64,000 bases of DNA, taken from NCBI GenBank assembly GCA_014871385.1, contig CM026423.1:9594572-9658571 (forward strand). Reading direction: 5' to 3'. A program made the position numbers and the translations under genes. A model generated the notes under the pieces. That model worked only from the letters and a program-made list of their open reading frames with translations, ran no database searches and had not been told where the DNA came from. This DNA comes from Ceratodon purpureus (Eukaryota > Streptophyta > Bryopsida > Pseudoditrichales > Ditrichaceae). Positions 1 through 12,329 of the stretch are shown here, one piece after another (positions within the stretch are counted from its first letter, which is position 1; each line of letters starts with the position of its first letter).

Positions 1-779
1 AAATAGTAAAACATGCATTACAAAAAACATTTGTGAGCTAAAGAAAAAGTGAACGGTGAGTAGGTACCTTTATAAATTTTTGATTTTTAGGAAAAAATAT
101 TTAAAAAAATTTCAAAAATCTTGAATTTTGACAAATTTCTAAAGAAACAATTAAGAAATTACTAAAAACTTGAAGCTTTTCTTTGTAAGTTTTGAAGGCT
201 GCCCTTGTAAAATTGTAAACTTTTTTACTTAGGTCACTATAGAACTTGATTAGTGATTTGGTAATGAAAATATTTCAATTTTTTTTTTTTTTTAAAGACT
301 AATTTTAGACTGCCCGTTTTGGACTTGAAACCTAAAATTTCTAGATGAAGGTTCTAAAATTGGAATTTGGCTTCAAAATTTTTACTACATAGACCTTATA
401 GTAAAGGGAGATCCAGTAAAAATCTTGAAAAAAAATATAATTTTTTCCCCCCATCCAGGCTGCCCTTAATAGCCAAAATCTATTTTGAGTTTTAAGGATA
501 GTTAGGGGTTAATTTATTCTAATTGAATTTTATTTCATTTTCATAAATATTGAATATTTCAATTTTTCTTTCTTTAATTATTTTTAAATGAATGTTCTAT
601 AATTTATAGTATTTCTTTAATAGTATAAATTATTTGGAAGCAATAACTACTTTATTCACTCAAAATACCTTAATAGTTTTGATGTATTTTTGTTATGTAA
701 ATTATTACACATAATAAAAATTGAGTTCAATGTTTTCTTTGAAAACTCAAAAAAACTTTCCTATTTAAAATCTTTGGTA
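1..779. other. AT-rich intergenic DNA
   Basis: This stretch is dominated by A/T homopolymer runs. It has no ORF with coding character and no recognisable RNA gene. I see nothing in it beyond low-complexity sequence up to the MITE that starts at 780. Confidence 0.7.
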
Positions 780-973
780 CTCCTTCTGTCTCACTAAAAG
801 ACCATTGTTTGCTAATAATATCAGATTTAAGGGCCATTATTTTTTAAATTTAGAAACAAATTGGCCAATTTAGAAACAAGTTGCCAAATTTAGACACAAC
901 TTGGCCAAATTTAGAAACCATTTTGAGATAGATTATTTTACCAAACCAAGGTCTTTTAGTGAGACGAAGGAAG
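780..973. mobile_element. Stowaway-like MITE (Tc1/mariner type)
   Basis: A 194-bp non-coding element. Its left end (CTCCTTCTGTCTCACTAAAA, continuing to GACC) is matched at about 21 of 24 positions by the reverse complement of its right end. It is flanked by TA on both sides (778-779 and 974-975), the target duplication of Stowaway elements. The terminal sequence is close to the CTCCCTCCGTCTCA type seen across plants. The interior holds four imperfect copies of a short A-rich unit (AATTTAGAAACAAGTTG-like) between about 856 and 920. Family assignment rests on termini and TSD only. Confidence 0.85.
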
Positions 974-1708
974 TACAACCTTTCAGATGTTTGCATTAAT
1001 TGTTCCATTCAATGAACACCATGTAATCAATTTTTAGACTAGCTATGTAAAGATAATTTTTTAAATGTAATATATAATTCCTAAAATACGTCCAAAACAC
1101 CAGCATATTAATTGTAAAATAGGGTGTAACAAAGTATCATGTTTATGATGAAGCATAAAACCTAAAACATGTACATCATAATTTATAATTGTAGATCATA
1201 TTACCATCAATTGTGCCCCCTTTCAATGTGGAATAGATTAAAAATAGGTCAGAAGCAATTTCTTTTCAAGGTCGAACAAGCACAAGGCTTTTATTGATGA
1301 AAACAACCTCTAGAGAAAGTAGACTTCCTAAAACCAGACCATCCAACCTCCCAATTTCCACCACAATTGAGAAATATTCATATATCTACACAGATGCAAA
1401 ATTACTGTACATCTGAACGTTGTACAAAACTTTCAATGTGATGAAATTATGACCAGCACATTAAAAGACCAGAGGACAAACTAATGCAGGAATCAGCAAA
1501 CAAGAGACTGCAGCCACATCCAGCTCTTTAAACATAACATCCACCTTTGCCTATTCGGATCAGGAGTCTCTGTAGTTTAACATATAAGGTACCCAAATTA
1601 CCAGGATTTAGCTTGTATAATTTAGTTCTTCAGTACTGCTGGTGTGGATGCCGAAGTATGTGATAGGTTGAGGTCTGCTTGAATAAGAAAAATGTTTGTC
1701 CACTGAAT
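974..1708. other. Spacer and 3' flank of the OTU gene
   Basis: AT-rich sequence to about 1250, then more balanced sequence that is probably the 3' untranslated region of the minus-strand OTU gene ending at 1709. No independent ORF or repeat is supported. Confidence 0.5.
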
Positions 1709-4524
1709 TTAATCCGAGGAAAACCATTTTTTCTTCTTTTTCTTATCCGTGAAATCCGCACTTCCTGAGACAATGTAGAATCAACAGCACTTTATCAGAA
1801 GAGAATTCAGGGGGAGTTTGGACAAGGAAACAAACTAGCATGCAAATCACGTTTAAATGGAAGTTTGAACTGCAGAAAGAGTTTGTACCTTCAAGTGGAA
1901 TAATTGAATTATAGTGGATTTCAGACCAAAAGCTAAGGAAAAGGCCTGCCAAAAAAGTCCACAATCAATCACACAGAAAACTGGAAAGGAAACAGAAGTT
2001 GGCAATTGGTTAGGGAAAAATATTTAGAGCATGGCAGGAGGGCTACACTACAGGTCAGTTTCTAAGGAATAGCACAACCATTGTGACAAGTAACGAACAC
2101 AGAATTAACACAGCCGTTTCAACGAATGATGAGGACGAGATGTTCAAATCAGCAATGTTTACCCCGTTGTGACTTTTGCTGAACAGGTATAATCTCAATA
2201 AAGCAGCTGTCCTTGAAAGAGGTTATTAAGGAAATCTTCATTCCGAACTGCACCCATAGTTCCGAAGAAAGTTTTGAATAAGTGTTTCCAACACATGGAT
2301 GCTCAACTAACATACTTTAGCAGAAAGACGAACAATAAAATTCTTGTAAGCAAAGCTCTCATCCACATGGGCACGAGTTGGATCACGCAAGAAAAAGATG
2401 GGCAGAAGGTGGAGTGGAGCTCATTTACAAAGTCAGCAGCAGCTTGCAATGTGACGTGATCGCCCCACTCGCCATCCCTGCAGTATAGTTTTATTTATTA
2501 GACTCTAGCAAAGTTCCTAAACTGAAAGCCTCAAAAACAATTAAGGTTGACCAGCACAGGGTATACGCTTGCTCTAAAAAACGAGTTCATATCAACATTA
2601 TTCTTCCCAAAGCTGAGAGATTGATAACCTACCTGGCCATGTTCTCCAGGTACTGATTGTAATCCATTGGGACATGGCTTGAGTACGAGTCTGGCGCCTC
2701 TGCAAGCTGAAACAACCATTTCGGAAGAGAATCAAAAGTATGTCCAGGTGAAATGTGCAGAATAATGTAGAGCACCGGGATCACAATACAATCTTCAATT
2801 TTGAGACCTAAACCCTCCATCATTCCCTTCTGCCACGAGGATGTGGATTTGACATCTGCCCTCCACTCATGTGGAAACTTGAGAAGGGAGAAGGTAGAAG
2901 AACATGCTCCAGTTCTCTCTCGTCTGCCTACTTGCTAAACCAGAAAGCCAATTTAAAGTGGATTTTAGGTTCAGAAAAAAAAAGTAAAGAACTTTGAGAA
3001 AGTGCAACCTGAGAAACCACTTGTGCCCTCACGGACATGTGATGATCAGGTGTTCGATACAGCTGATCTGACAACGCTCGAAACTGCCATCCAAACCCCA
3101 AGTCGAACAGACACGTGAATATGAGCACAAGCACCAACTCGTCCAGGAATGGATCTGACATTTAACCCTTGTAGATGAGGTGTACTATAGATGTCCATCA
3201 CATTTTCTTCATTCATGAGGAATATATTTTTGCAACTTCTGCCTATGAAAAATTAAGACAACTGGAGAGCCCAGTACCAATGTGAATCGTATACACAAGG
3301 AGCACGCAATGCTGGAATTTCAAGAAAAGTCGACTTATTAAAAACCGTTGGGAATCCATCAAATAATTAGTTTGGAAAGAGAGGAATACTACCTGACAAT
3401 TTCCATCACCATCCATTTGACGCTCCGCCAATCCATAATAACTTATTCTGAAATATCACACAATTCACTCAAACAGAGGTGGAGCGCTCTCACGCTTTCA
3501 TCTGGTAAAGACGACATCGTCAACCAAGCTCCCGTTACAAAGATCATAAGTCTCAATTAATCCACCAAAAGGTTAGAGGCATGTTATGCTGTAATATCAC
3601 TGTCATTTCATTCTGAACACTTCACTCATAACAATTACCTGTCTGACAAGCGCTCTTTGTCACTCCAAGAGTCTCCTAGGGGGATATCCGAGTTCACACG
3701 TGGCACATGCTGCACAGATGAAGCTCAGAGTAAACATATAAAAAATTCCCCAGCGAAAACTGAAGACTCGATTTGTAAGAAACAGATTTTACATGAACAA
3801 GACATATGAAATGTCCATGTTCAGTACTAAAGCTATAAACTTCTTGCAAACTATCTAATTTCAATGATGTAAAACGAACTCATATTAAATGAAGAATGAT
3901 AGACACTTATCATTTTCTAAAGAAGAACAGGAGAATTGCTTGTGCTTACAGGTATAGAATTCATATGACTCAGTCGTTTTGCCAGCTCATCGCCCATCTG
4001 AGGGTCCTCTTCAGACAGTGCCATTGCAAGTTGAAGATCATGGTCGTCTGCTGCTTCATATTCGGCATGGGGAGAATTGGGACCTGATCCAATCACACCC
4101 CATTCCTGTCCTCCTTCACCTTCCTTATACTCCCCATCGTAAGTCCCCTCCCCTACCACTTCACACCGCCCACCATCCCAGTACTTGGGCTCACTTTCCT
4201 TTTCCACAGAAAATGAGACTGGGTATCTCTCTTGCCTCCACATCACTGCATCTGAATTGTTGAAGTAATCCACATATCCACCAAGCTAGCATATCACCCA
4301 CATAAGAATACGTTAGCACACCTCGAGAATGCTCTAATAGCCATTCCACCTTCCTTCCCTTCCCTTTCTCCTCTTCCTAAAACCCTGATTATCCATCTAA
4401 GCGTCACAACAAATAACACCTTGAGGAGAATATTCTCTCAATGATATGTCAATTGCTAGCAAAGAGAAAGCCACCAGCTTACTTGAATATAATCCATGGA
4501 AGAGCACCTTGGCTGTGCGGCCAT
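1709..4524 (-). CDS. OTU-domain deubiquitinating cysteine protease (plant OTU9/10/12-like)
   Basis: Predicted to cleave ubiquitin from conjugates in the nucleus or cytosol. Ten exons join in frame: 4483-4524, 3950-4285, 3639-3709, 3393-3447, 3009-3083, 2633-2706, 2429-2477, 2163-2247, 1889-1945 and 1709-1764, giving about 299 residues. The OTU domain occupies roughly residues 140-285. DGDGNC carries the catalytic Asp and Cys (Cys near 167), followed by FRALSDQLYRTPDHH. EWGDHVTLQAAAD is the conserved middle motif. SFWSEIHYNS carries the catalytic His near 273. The acidic N-terminus and the SIPHVPRVN segment match plant members of this group as I remember them. The protein ends in a lysine run. 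The start is the first ATG of the exon that splices to the conserved N-terminal exon. All splice sites are GT-AG. Nothing indicates inactivation. Confidence 0.93.
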
Positions 4525-6604
4525 TTCTGGAAACAAAACAATCCATCGTCACAAACCAGACAGTTCTGAAAACCCTAATACTGTAGCATAAAATGAAATT
4601 CTCCTAGATGCAGTAATCACTCAGTTACCCACCTCGTGACTTAAACGCTAGCATACTGACCGCAACTCCGGCCACCACTCCCGTCTGATCTTCAACCAAC
4701 ACAATTCCCTGCAAAAACTTCCCTTACCACTACAAACGAAGCATCCCACTCCAGCAATCAATCCACCCTGTCGATCCAAAACCACACATATCATCACTAC
4801 TCACCCAATTCACAAACCCATGCAACTCACCACCAGCTTACAACCACGTCAAAAACCTACCCCAATCCACACACTTACTCCCTCCCACAGAAGCACAAAT
4901 CTCAAAGCAACTGAGCTCCATCCAAACTACAACCAGTCTCCAAAACACCAACTTTCCTTGCAACTAAAGGTATGTTACCGTGCACAGCAAGGAACAATAA
5001 GAAACTCTGCTTCGGAAAGACCAAAATCAAACTCCTCCCTCACCAGAAAGGGGACCACTAGTGACTCAATCAAGCCTAACTATTCATAAAACAAGGATAA
5101 TGTTCCTCATGATGTTAACTTCAGGTGAGTTGCTGGCTTACTCAAATGATGAGCACCATATGATATGATATGATGTGCAGTTGAAGGAGTGTGCTGCCCA
5201 GATCACCGACACATGGGATTCACAAGAGTGATACCAAAGTTGCAAGCTTGGAGAGTGGAGAGTACTGGAGGGTGTATTATTATGGATTTGAGGCCTGTTC
5301 AAAGTGTAGAGTTGGAGAGACAGGTTGTGTTTGGGTTGTGGATTGTGGAATGGTGTGCCATTGATGACCAGGCATGGCATGGATTCTCTGTGCCAGGGCT
5401 TACAGACAGGTTCAATGGCAGATGTTTTTCTGTTGGGGATGTGCACCCAAAACTAACATTGTCTGTGCTTTTGTGCTTTTGGAAGGTGTTTGGGTCCCTT
5501 TCTGTGAGTTTTAGATAGGTGGTGTTGGTTTTAGGTATAGTGTGAGTTTTGGGGTGGCATCATTTTGTCTACAGGAAGGGGATCTTTGGTTCAGTTTTGA
5601 GGGGCTGGTGTGGATGAAGTGTTTGTGTTCCGGAGCCTTTGTATTGTTGTCCATGTGCCCGGGACTGAGGGCTTCCTTCCATGTGAGGATTGGTTGGGTG
5701 GAAGGCGGTAGAAGACAAGAAATGAGGTCTTGAGAGTCACCGATACTCCATCCATTTTTGTGGAAATGAAAAATTTGCTGCTAAGTGCACTAATAATCCA
5801 TCCATTTCAGTGGAGCTCCCCTCTTCTGCGGACTGAAACCGATCACCCATCTAACATGGAAGCCTGCTCTAAGGGTCTCTTTCCATGTGGAGATTGGTTG
5901 GGTGGAAGGCACTAGAAGATAGGAATTGAGGTCTCAAGAACCACCCATGCTACACCCATGCTACACCTATTTTGGTACAAATGAAATTTATACTTTTGAA
6001 TCTCATTAGTAGCAATCATGTCGCCCTCACTTATTATTTCAAGTATCTAAGCAGATAGGTGAATCAATTGGGTCATGAAAGACCAAAAAAAGTAAGTTTT
6101 TCCACATTCTTTGTGAGTGAAGGGCGACACTTTATAAGTGAGAACAATAGGTTCTCTTGTAGTGTCTTCTTGGTTTTAACCATTTTGGTAAAACTTCCTC
6201 TTTTTAAAGACCAGCCACCCACACCAATCCCCACATAGAAGCATGCCTAAAATGACGAGACTACTGTCTGTTTATAGAAAAAACATTATTATGTACAACA
6301 AACCAAAACATAAATGAAACAAAAGGAGAATGAGGTGATAGATGAATATAATAAGTATATGATGTATTGATTTAATTGCCAAATCATGACTTCAAATTTG
6401 TTGATAAAAAGAATAAATTTTATAAAAATGGTATAGATTTAAAACTCTCTCTATTTTATTGAGCAATTTTGTAATACGTAGTGAATTGGTATTGTAATTT
6501 GTAGTGGTTTGGATTTGTTGGCAAGAATTTTCAAGGCTACAAAGGAAATGTAGAAGTTGAACCAATCAATAAGGCCAATCTACATCTCTAGAGGTAATAC
6601 CAGT

Positions 6605-6609
<5 letters not shown>
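4525..6609. other. Upstream region of the OTU gene, then spacer with a decayed direct repeat
   Basis: The first few hundred bases presumably hold the 5' untranslated region and promoter of the OTU gene; no element can be placed. ORFs on both strands here lack coding character. Two imperfect copies of a roughly 70-bp segment, about 202 bp apart, lie at about 5666-5735 and 5868-5937; both contain GATTGGTTGGGTGGAAGGC. This looks like an old duplication or a transposon relic. Confidence 0.5.

Positions 6610-6678
<69 letters not shown>
6610..6678. repeat. (TA)n microsatellite
   Basis: An uninterrupted run of about 34 TA dinucleotides. Likely length-polymorphic. No associated gene. Confidence 0.97.
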
Positions 6679-6679
<1 letters not shown>

Positions 6680-6989
6680 CAAGACAAAATACAACAATGA
6701 TTCTAATTACCATTTTAAAAAGGCAACACTAATTATCACTACTCTTTTTTATATTTTAATATGCTATGAAAGGTCATATTGATTTGTTAGTAGTTGGTTG
6801 TTTTTAAATTTTTTAAATTCTATATATTTTTTTTTTGTGGTCACACATAACCAATTTATTGATCATTGCAAATAATGGTACAAAGATTATCAATTATGAA
6901 AACTTGTTGTCATAAAGTCATGGTTACCATAGTCTGATTTACAAAACAATAGATACCTTAGGGCAAAATAATATGGTGTAAGCACCTAT

Positions 6990-7370
6990 CCCCAGACCCC
7001 CCCTATAGGCGGACACCCCAGATTCTTGATGCAGTGGAGATTTGATCACCCTATAATTACCTATACCGTAGCTTATTAGCAGCTTTGTCCAAAAATAATT
7101 CTAAAAATAGAAAAGATTAGAAAATTATGAAGTCAGAAAAACAAAATCAGAGTAAATTATTTTTTGAAGTATTTTGTTGGTTCTAAGCCGTTTAAGGTCA
7201 TTTTTACTGATTTTTGGCTAAAAAACGAAAATTGAGAAATTCAGTTTCCAAGAGACAAACATCATTTTTTCAAAATAATTAAATATTCGACAATGCATGA
7301 ACAAAGCTGCTAGTAGGCTACGGTAATGTATCCCATGCGTACATGCAGAAGGGTGTCCGGCTATAGGTCA
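6990..7370. repeat. Imperfect inverted-repeat element, about 380 bp
   Basis: The left part contains CTATAGGCGGACACCCC (7003-7019) and TACCGTAGCTTATTAGCAGC (about 7065-7084, continuing CTTTGT). The right part carries reverse-complement counterparts at about 7302-7333 (GCTGCTAGTAGGCTACGGTA) and 7351-7366 (GGGTGTCCGGCTATAG). The blocks are in mirror order, so the piece can fold into an interrupted hairpin around an AT-rich loop. It codes for nothing visible. A foldback or MITE-like element is the simplest reading; target duplications were not identified. Confidence 0.6.
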
Positions 7371-10300
7371 ACCTATATTGGTCACTTCTAAAATTTGTAG
7401 TTATTATTGTACATGCTTATAAATATCCTAAAAATGAAGAAACTTCGTTTTTTCTTATTGTTAATCACTGAAAAATAGTAAGCCATTCATTCCACCTCTA
7501 CAAGTATAGTGAATTCCTTAAGTGTCCAAAAATAGATGCTGCTACCTTAGAGACATTGGGACGCTTCTTAAGAAAACAAACTGCTACTGAAAATTCAAAG
7601 GTCCCATGAAAATTGCTTATGGAAACCATTGTCTTTACCTACAAGACTATTTAACACAAATTGAGCAAAGTGCCAGAAATGTCCTAGAAATTTCTATACC
7701 TCATAAATTTTCAATCCAAACGGTCCAAGTTCTAATGATCCAAGTAAAGATTGATGTTCATCCTTTAAGTGAAAAAAAAGACAAAGCCTGTAAAAACAAA
7801 TTTTCTAACTTTTATAAATGAAGTAAGAAGTTTTTTAGGACACTGCCTGAAACAGTGATAAAACTTCGTTATTTTGTGGAATGAACATTTTGTACTGAAA
7901 GAAGTTTTTTTTGGGAAACCTTAAAAATGACAACATAAAGTTTTTATAGAAATAATCTAAGAGGTAAGAGATGTATTTAGCATCGCTACTCGAATTGCTT
8001 ACCGAACAGAAAATACCACTTCGAGTACCATAACTATTTTTAAAATGTCCAATTGAAAAAAACAATTAGATTCCCTTAAAATTCTTATTATGGCTTACAT
8101 TCACGAAAGAATTCAGAAATCAAATATCTAAAATTGACATTCCAGGTACTTGCTTAAAATTTTAAAAAGGCAATTCTAGGACAATTGTCCTTTAGGGATT
8201 AGGATGTCATCGATCTAGCCATGAAAAGATCACGATTTGGCAATAGGAGCTGCGCTTGCCATTTTATGGAAATTGGGGTTTGAATATATCACCTTAGGTT
8301 TAGCATCTTTGAGTCTAGTTTGGCAATGAATTGGAGTAACAACAATGCCATTTCTACAACTACAACAATCAAGGTGAGAATTAATTCGTATCATTAGTCA
8401 AACATTAAATAGAAAGACTTGTATACCCTAGCCTTTCTCATCACGACCACCCTAATCTTCTAAATGAAGCCCGTGTAGGAGGTGCTAGCCGTGATCTCCT
8501 GTGCTTGCATCTACTTCTTGATAACTATTGCAAAAACATTTGACTTCATACAATAGGATTCTATTCCTGATCTTTACCATGATGTTGCTCTAGCTGAGTC
8601 TGGGCATAAATGCTTGATTCATTTGGGGGACTTAAATGCGTATCATGTAGCTGGATTTTCACACAATGCAATCCATACGCCTTAGGTAAGGCGGTGGCAT
8701 TGGCACTTTACAATATCAAGCAACGTTAACATTTGAGAAATTTTCAAAGAAGTGTTTGTGTCTTTGTTCCAAATGTCACAAATCTATTGGAGTCCATGTC
8801 TAGCTAAGTGACAGACGCTGTTAATATGAATCCAAAGTTCCCTCCATAATTTATAAAATCCATTAGATAGTGGTGCTTATGATTTCTTCATAAGTCTTAG
8901 GTGGGCGGATGTGGGTGGAGGTAACTATGCGGCTCTAAGCATGCATTGCTGTATTTGAGACCTTGCATTCCTTGCTTACCACAAATTGTGTATCAAAGAC
9001 CATTGCAAATTGGGCTCTTAGCGCCTTCCTTTCTTCATTGAATTGAATCTCTTTTAACCAAAGCGTAAAGGTTGTTCGAGGTTTGTCTCTTCTAGTTTGT
9101 ATGCGTAAATGACTGATTTGTTCAGTAGGCCAATGCATTTTTTAGATCAAATAGTGATAGATTATGGTCCTCTAAATTTCTTATAGAGCTTGTAGTTATC
9201 TCATTACACCCTAGTTAGATTGCGTTCTTGTGTTTAAATCCACAACGGAATTTTGAGAGTGCTACCTGTTCTACATACTAATTCTAAGGATCATGCCTTG
9301 ATGCTTGGAAAAACCACATGGTAGATAACAAAACTTAGTTTACAATTATATGTTTATGTAGTAATATGAATATGACATGAGGGCTGGCAATTGTGTTGAG
9401 GTTTTTAAATATTTGTTTTGTTGAGATTTTTAAGTATTTGTTTTGTTGATCTCGGTGTTTTGAAGATTTTTTTTGAGGTGTTAGTAGAAGCCTTGCCATA
9501 GCATTGAACGGTGATTTGAAGATTTTTTTAAAGCTCAATAGACTAGGTGTTAGTAGAAGCCTTGGCTTGAGCATTGACCGGTCGTTGTTGGATCAACTTT
9601 TCAACTTTAATATTTCAATGTTTTCAATTGGATGTAGGTGTTCGTTGGTTTAATAGAAAAAAAATTTGTCAAAAGTATATTGATAATAATAATGCAATGA
9701 ATTAACATATAGTAAAAGTATGGTGTGATTGTTTAGAAGGTTGACTTTGATATTGAAGTCCGCAATGACAAAATATATCATAGTTAAATCATATGTTGCT
9801 ACAATATTTTTGATTTTCACATGTATATGGTAGTAATCAATTTAGAAGATTAATTATATTATGTAAATATCATCATAAAAGTTCCTCCATTTATCAAATT
9901 GTAGCTCCAAGATTTAGAAGTAGATGCAAGTGACACTAGATTTCCAAATAACTCCATTATGGTGTTGCATCCATAATGCATGTACATGATCATGTTTACA
10001 AGAAAAAGTACACATAGCCAAGGTTTCAAATTTGGACTCATTTCACACTCTCGTAAGTAACGTCTTAACGTCCTTTTGTTTGGCACTGGATGGTCACTTT
10101 GAGCTAATTGACTTGTGGTTCAGTTTGGGAAGGATTTAAAGAGTGAGGTCTAAGGTAGAAGTACCTATATATCTGATAACTTAAGCATTTCAGCATTGAT
10201 GGTTTTCGTTGGCATGTGAAGGTTGTGATCTAAACTCAGCTGAAATAATGTTACAATCACCAGAATTGCAGATTAAGATTACGTCGTCGCCTGGTTTCGT

Positions 10301-10657
10301 CAGGGTGATGCAAGATGCTGCTGCTCCGAATGGGGGATCATATTGGGATCCTTGCTGTGCGGTTTCGTTGCGAAGGGTACTTGGTAATTAAAGGAAGAAT
10401 ATTGAACACTGCAAATCCCAAAATCGTCCAAAAATCCAAATCTTACAACTTCTTTGAGAAACCAGTACATGAATCATTGCTGAAATTCCCCCAAAATGGT
10501 ATCATTTTTGGTTAATGCAGCTCTCATTTGTGTATGGAATTCACACTGTGCTGTGAAACTTACCTGCCGAACCTTCTTGATGCTTGTTAAATTCTTTTCT
10601 TTAGCCTGCTGATCGAGTTTTGTGGTCAAGTTAATTCGGAGTTTACTTGATAACAAA
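7371..10657. other. Gene-poor spacer, probably decayed mobile DNA
   Basis: No ORF longer than about 80 codons has coding character. The 8150-9140 part is less AT-rich and has frame-broken stretches such as a minus-strand ORF at 8935-9138, which could be a degraded retroelement, but no diagnostic motif is present. A short directly repeated segment (gtgttagtagaagccttg) occurs near 9479 and 9548. Confidence 0.45.
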
Positions 10658-10750
10658 CCGTCTCACGTAGTCGACGCACCGAAAACTTCCTTGTCACCTT
10701 CCAAGGAATGGGCAGGAAGTTTTCGGTGTGCGTCGACGACGTGAGGAGGT
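10658..10750. repeat. Hairpin (inverted repeat) with CACGT-GTCGACGCAC arms
   Basis: The left arm at about 10658-10690 and right arm at about 10715-10750 are near-perfect reverse complements. Both contain GTCGACGCAC and CGAAAACTTCC and enclose a 25-base loop. The right-arm sequence recurs at about 11793-11825 next to TTCCTGGTCACC. No ORF crosses it. The origin is probably a foldback or transposon relic. Confidence 0.75.
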
Positions 10751-10840
10751 CGTGACGCGGTCTTTCTCTCAGGCGTGTTACGGTTGGAACTTGAGTTCAT
10801 GGCGGGTGATGGAATTGGAGACTATCCAGGTGTGTGGAGG

Positions 10841-10933
10841 GCACTCCTAGCGGCTGAATACTTCTACATCCTGGCAGGCCAATGCCAAACATCCTGGCCA
10901 TTGGATGTTGAAGTACTCCGCCGCTAGGAGTGC
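10841..10933. repeat. Hairpin (inverted repeat), GCACTCCTAGCGGC arms
   Basis: The arms at 10841-10871 and about 10903-10933 pair over about 30 bases with few mismatches (GCACTCCTAGCGGC against GCCGCTAGGAGTGC at the tips). It lies less than 100 bp from the hairpin at 10658-10750 but has different arm sequence, so it is an independent foldback. Confidence 0.75.
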
Positions 10934-12157
10934 CATCAACACAAAAGGAGTGCGGCAAATTCTTCTGCATCGATTGCAGAGTCGGTGTTGTTTGCCAGGC
11001 CAGTACCTTTCAGGGTGGTGGGGCGCACGCTCAGCACAAAGGGATCCGCATTTGGGTGGTGACCAGGAAGTCATTGAAACCAGGAAGTCGCCACAAACCC
11101 CAACCATTCGGAGCATCCAGTGTACTCGGTGAAGTGCCTACTGGACCATGGCGCAGCCCAACAGCAACAACGACGTGATGATGAGGAGCACAAGCGTATA
11201 CATCGGGAGAGTGCACACTGAGCACAGTGGTTGCTCGGAATGGTTGGGGATTGTAGACGGCGAGATGCGAGATGAAGTGGTTGTAACTGATGACACACCC
11301 TTTTAGGCTTTCCTTACGTTACACGTACAAATGAACATAACAGATCCTAGAAGACACAAGCATAGACACGGTAGATCCTTACAGGATAAAACTTTCACAG
11401 AGCTCTTCTTTCTTCAGAAACTATGGTCTACTAAGTTGAACTTCTTGACTGACAAGAATCTCGATAGCAAACTCACTGCTCCTAACTCAGTACTCTCAGT
11501 TCCTAAGCTTCATACTACAAAAGGCACACGCTAACTACAGCAACAGGGGTATATATATAGTAATCCGGAGTCTTGAGAGATAAACATCTTGAAGAACCAG
11601 GAATCCGAACCATCTGGAACTCGAACCATCTGTGGTGTAACTGATGGACCTGCGGATGTAACAGATGACACACCTTTCGCCTGCTAGCAGATGCCTCATG
11701 ACCTTCCTCCTCCCGTTTGAAGAGCTTGCAACTATTGCGGCCATTCTGCGAGTACATCTGGATCTGGCTAACCAGTGCATCCGGCATGTCAAACCTCCTC
11801 ACGTCGTCGACGCACACAAAGACTTCCTGGTCACCTTCCAAATGCGGATCCAGTGAATTTGCTGGACGTCGTGCGACGATTGTTGCAGCAGTATCCGACT
11901 TCATGGGAATTTGCTAGTTAGTAGGTCGTCATTTATGCGGATATCATTTCAATGAAGTTTTACCTTTGCCTGGGTTGGAGTTTGTACTTGACCTGGTTGA
12001 TGAATGATTGTAGACAAGCTGGAACATGGTTTGTTTGTGGATATGTTCAAGTTATGAGGGACTGGTTGAGAGGATCAGTGACTTTGTTTTTCTACACATG
12101 ATGACAATATCTTCATTGGAGAGGAGACACAGCCTACAGGGAGGACAGTGCCGAAGA
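10934..12157. other. Spacer with scrambled repeat fragments related to the hairpins
   Basis: A motif reading GACTTCCTGGTCACC then CCAAATGCGGATCC occurs on the + strand at about 11819-11851 and inverted at about 11043-11073. The minus-strand reading of the first is DPHLEGDQEVFV. The transposase at 49828-54145 contains DPHLEGEEVCV, so this may be a relic of related element sequence. ORFs here, such as 11515-11904 on the minus strand, are short and not supported as genes. Confidence 0.35.
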
Positions 12158-12329
12158 TTTTGGAATTGTCGGAGGTGAACGACGGCCTGTTAGTTTGTGG
12201 AATATTTTGTTGAGGAATGTTTTGCAGGACGTAATTACCTTCGTAAGTTATTACCTTCATTGTAAAACATTCCACAACAAAATACTCTACAAACTAACAG
12301 GCCGTCGTTCACCTCCGACAATTCCAAAA
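12158..12329. repeat. Long foldback (snap-back) inverted repeat
   Basis: The left arm starts at 12158 (TTTTGGAATTGTCGGAGGTG) and the right arm ends at 12329. About 80 bases of each arm pair with only a few mismatches. The central 10-15 bases form the loop around CTTCGTAAGTTATTACC. A partial third copy of the arm (TCGGAGGTGAATGATTCC and CTGTTAGTTTGTGGA) follows at about 12352-12440. No coding potential. It resembles a recently inserted foldback element; its transcript would be a long hairpin. Confidence 0.85.

Noticed and set aside
5189-5518. A 109-codon plus-strand ORF
   Set aside because: No recognisable domain; an ORF of similar size overlaps it on the other strand; it lies in the spacer upstream of the OTU gene.
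8140-9140. A decayed LINE or other retroelement
   Set aside because: Only vague resemblance in short broken frames; no reverse-transcriptase or endonuclease motif can be read.
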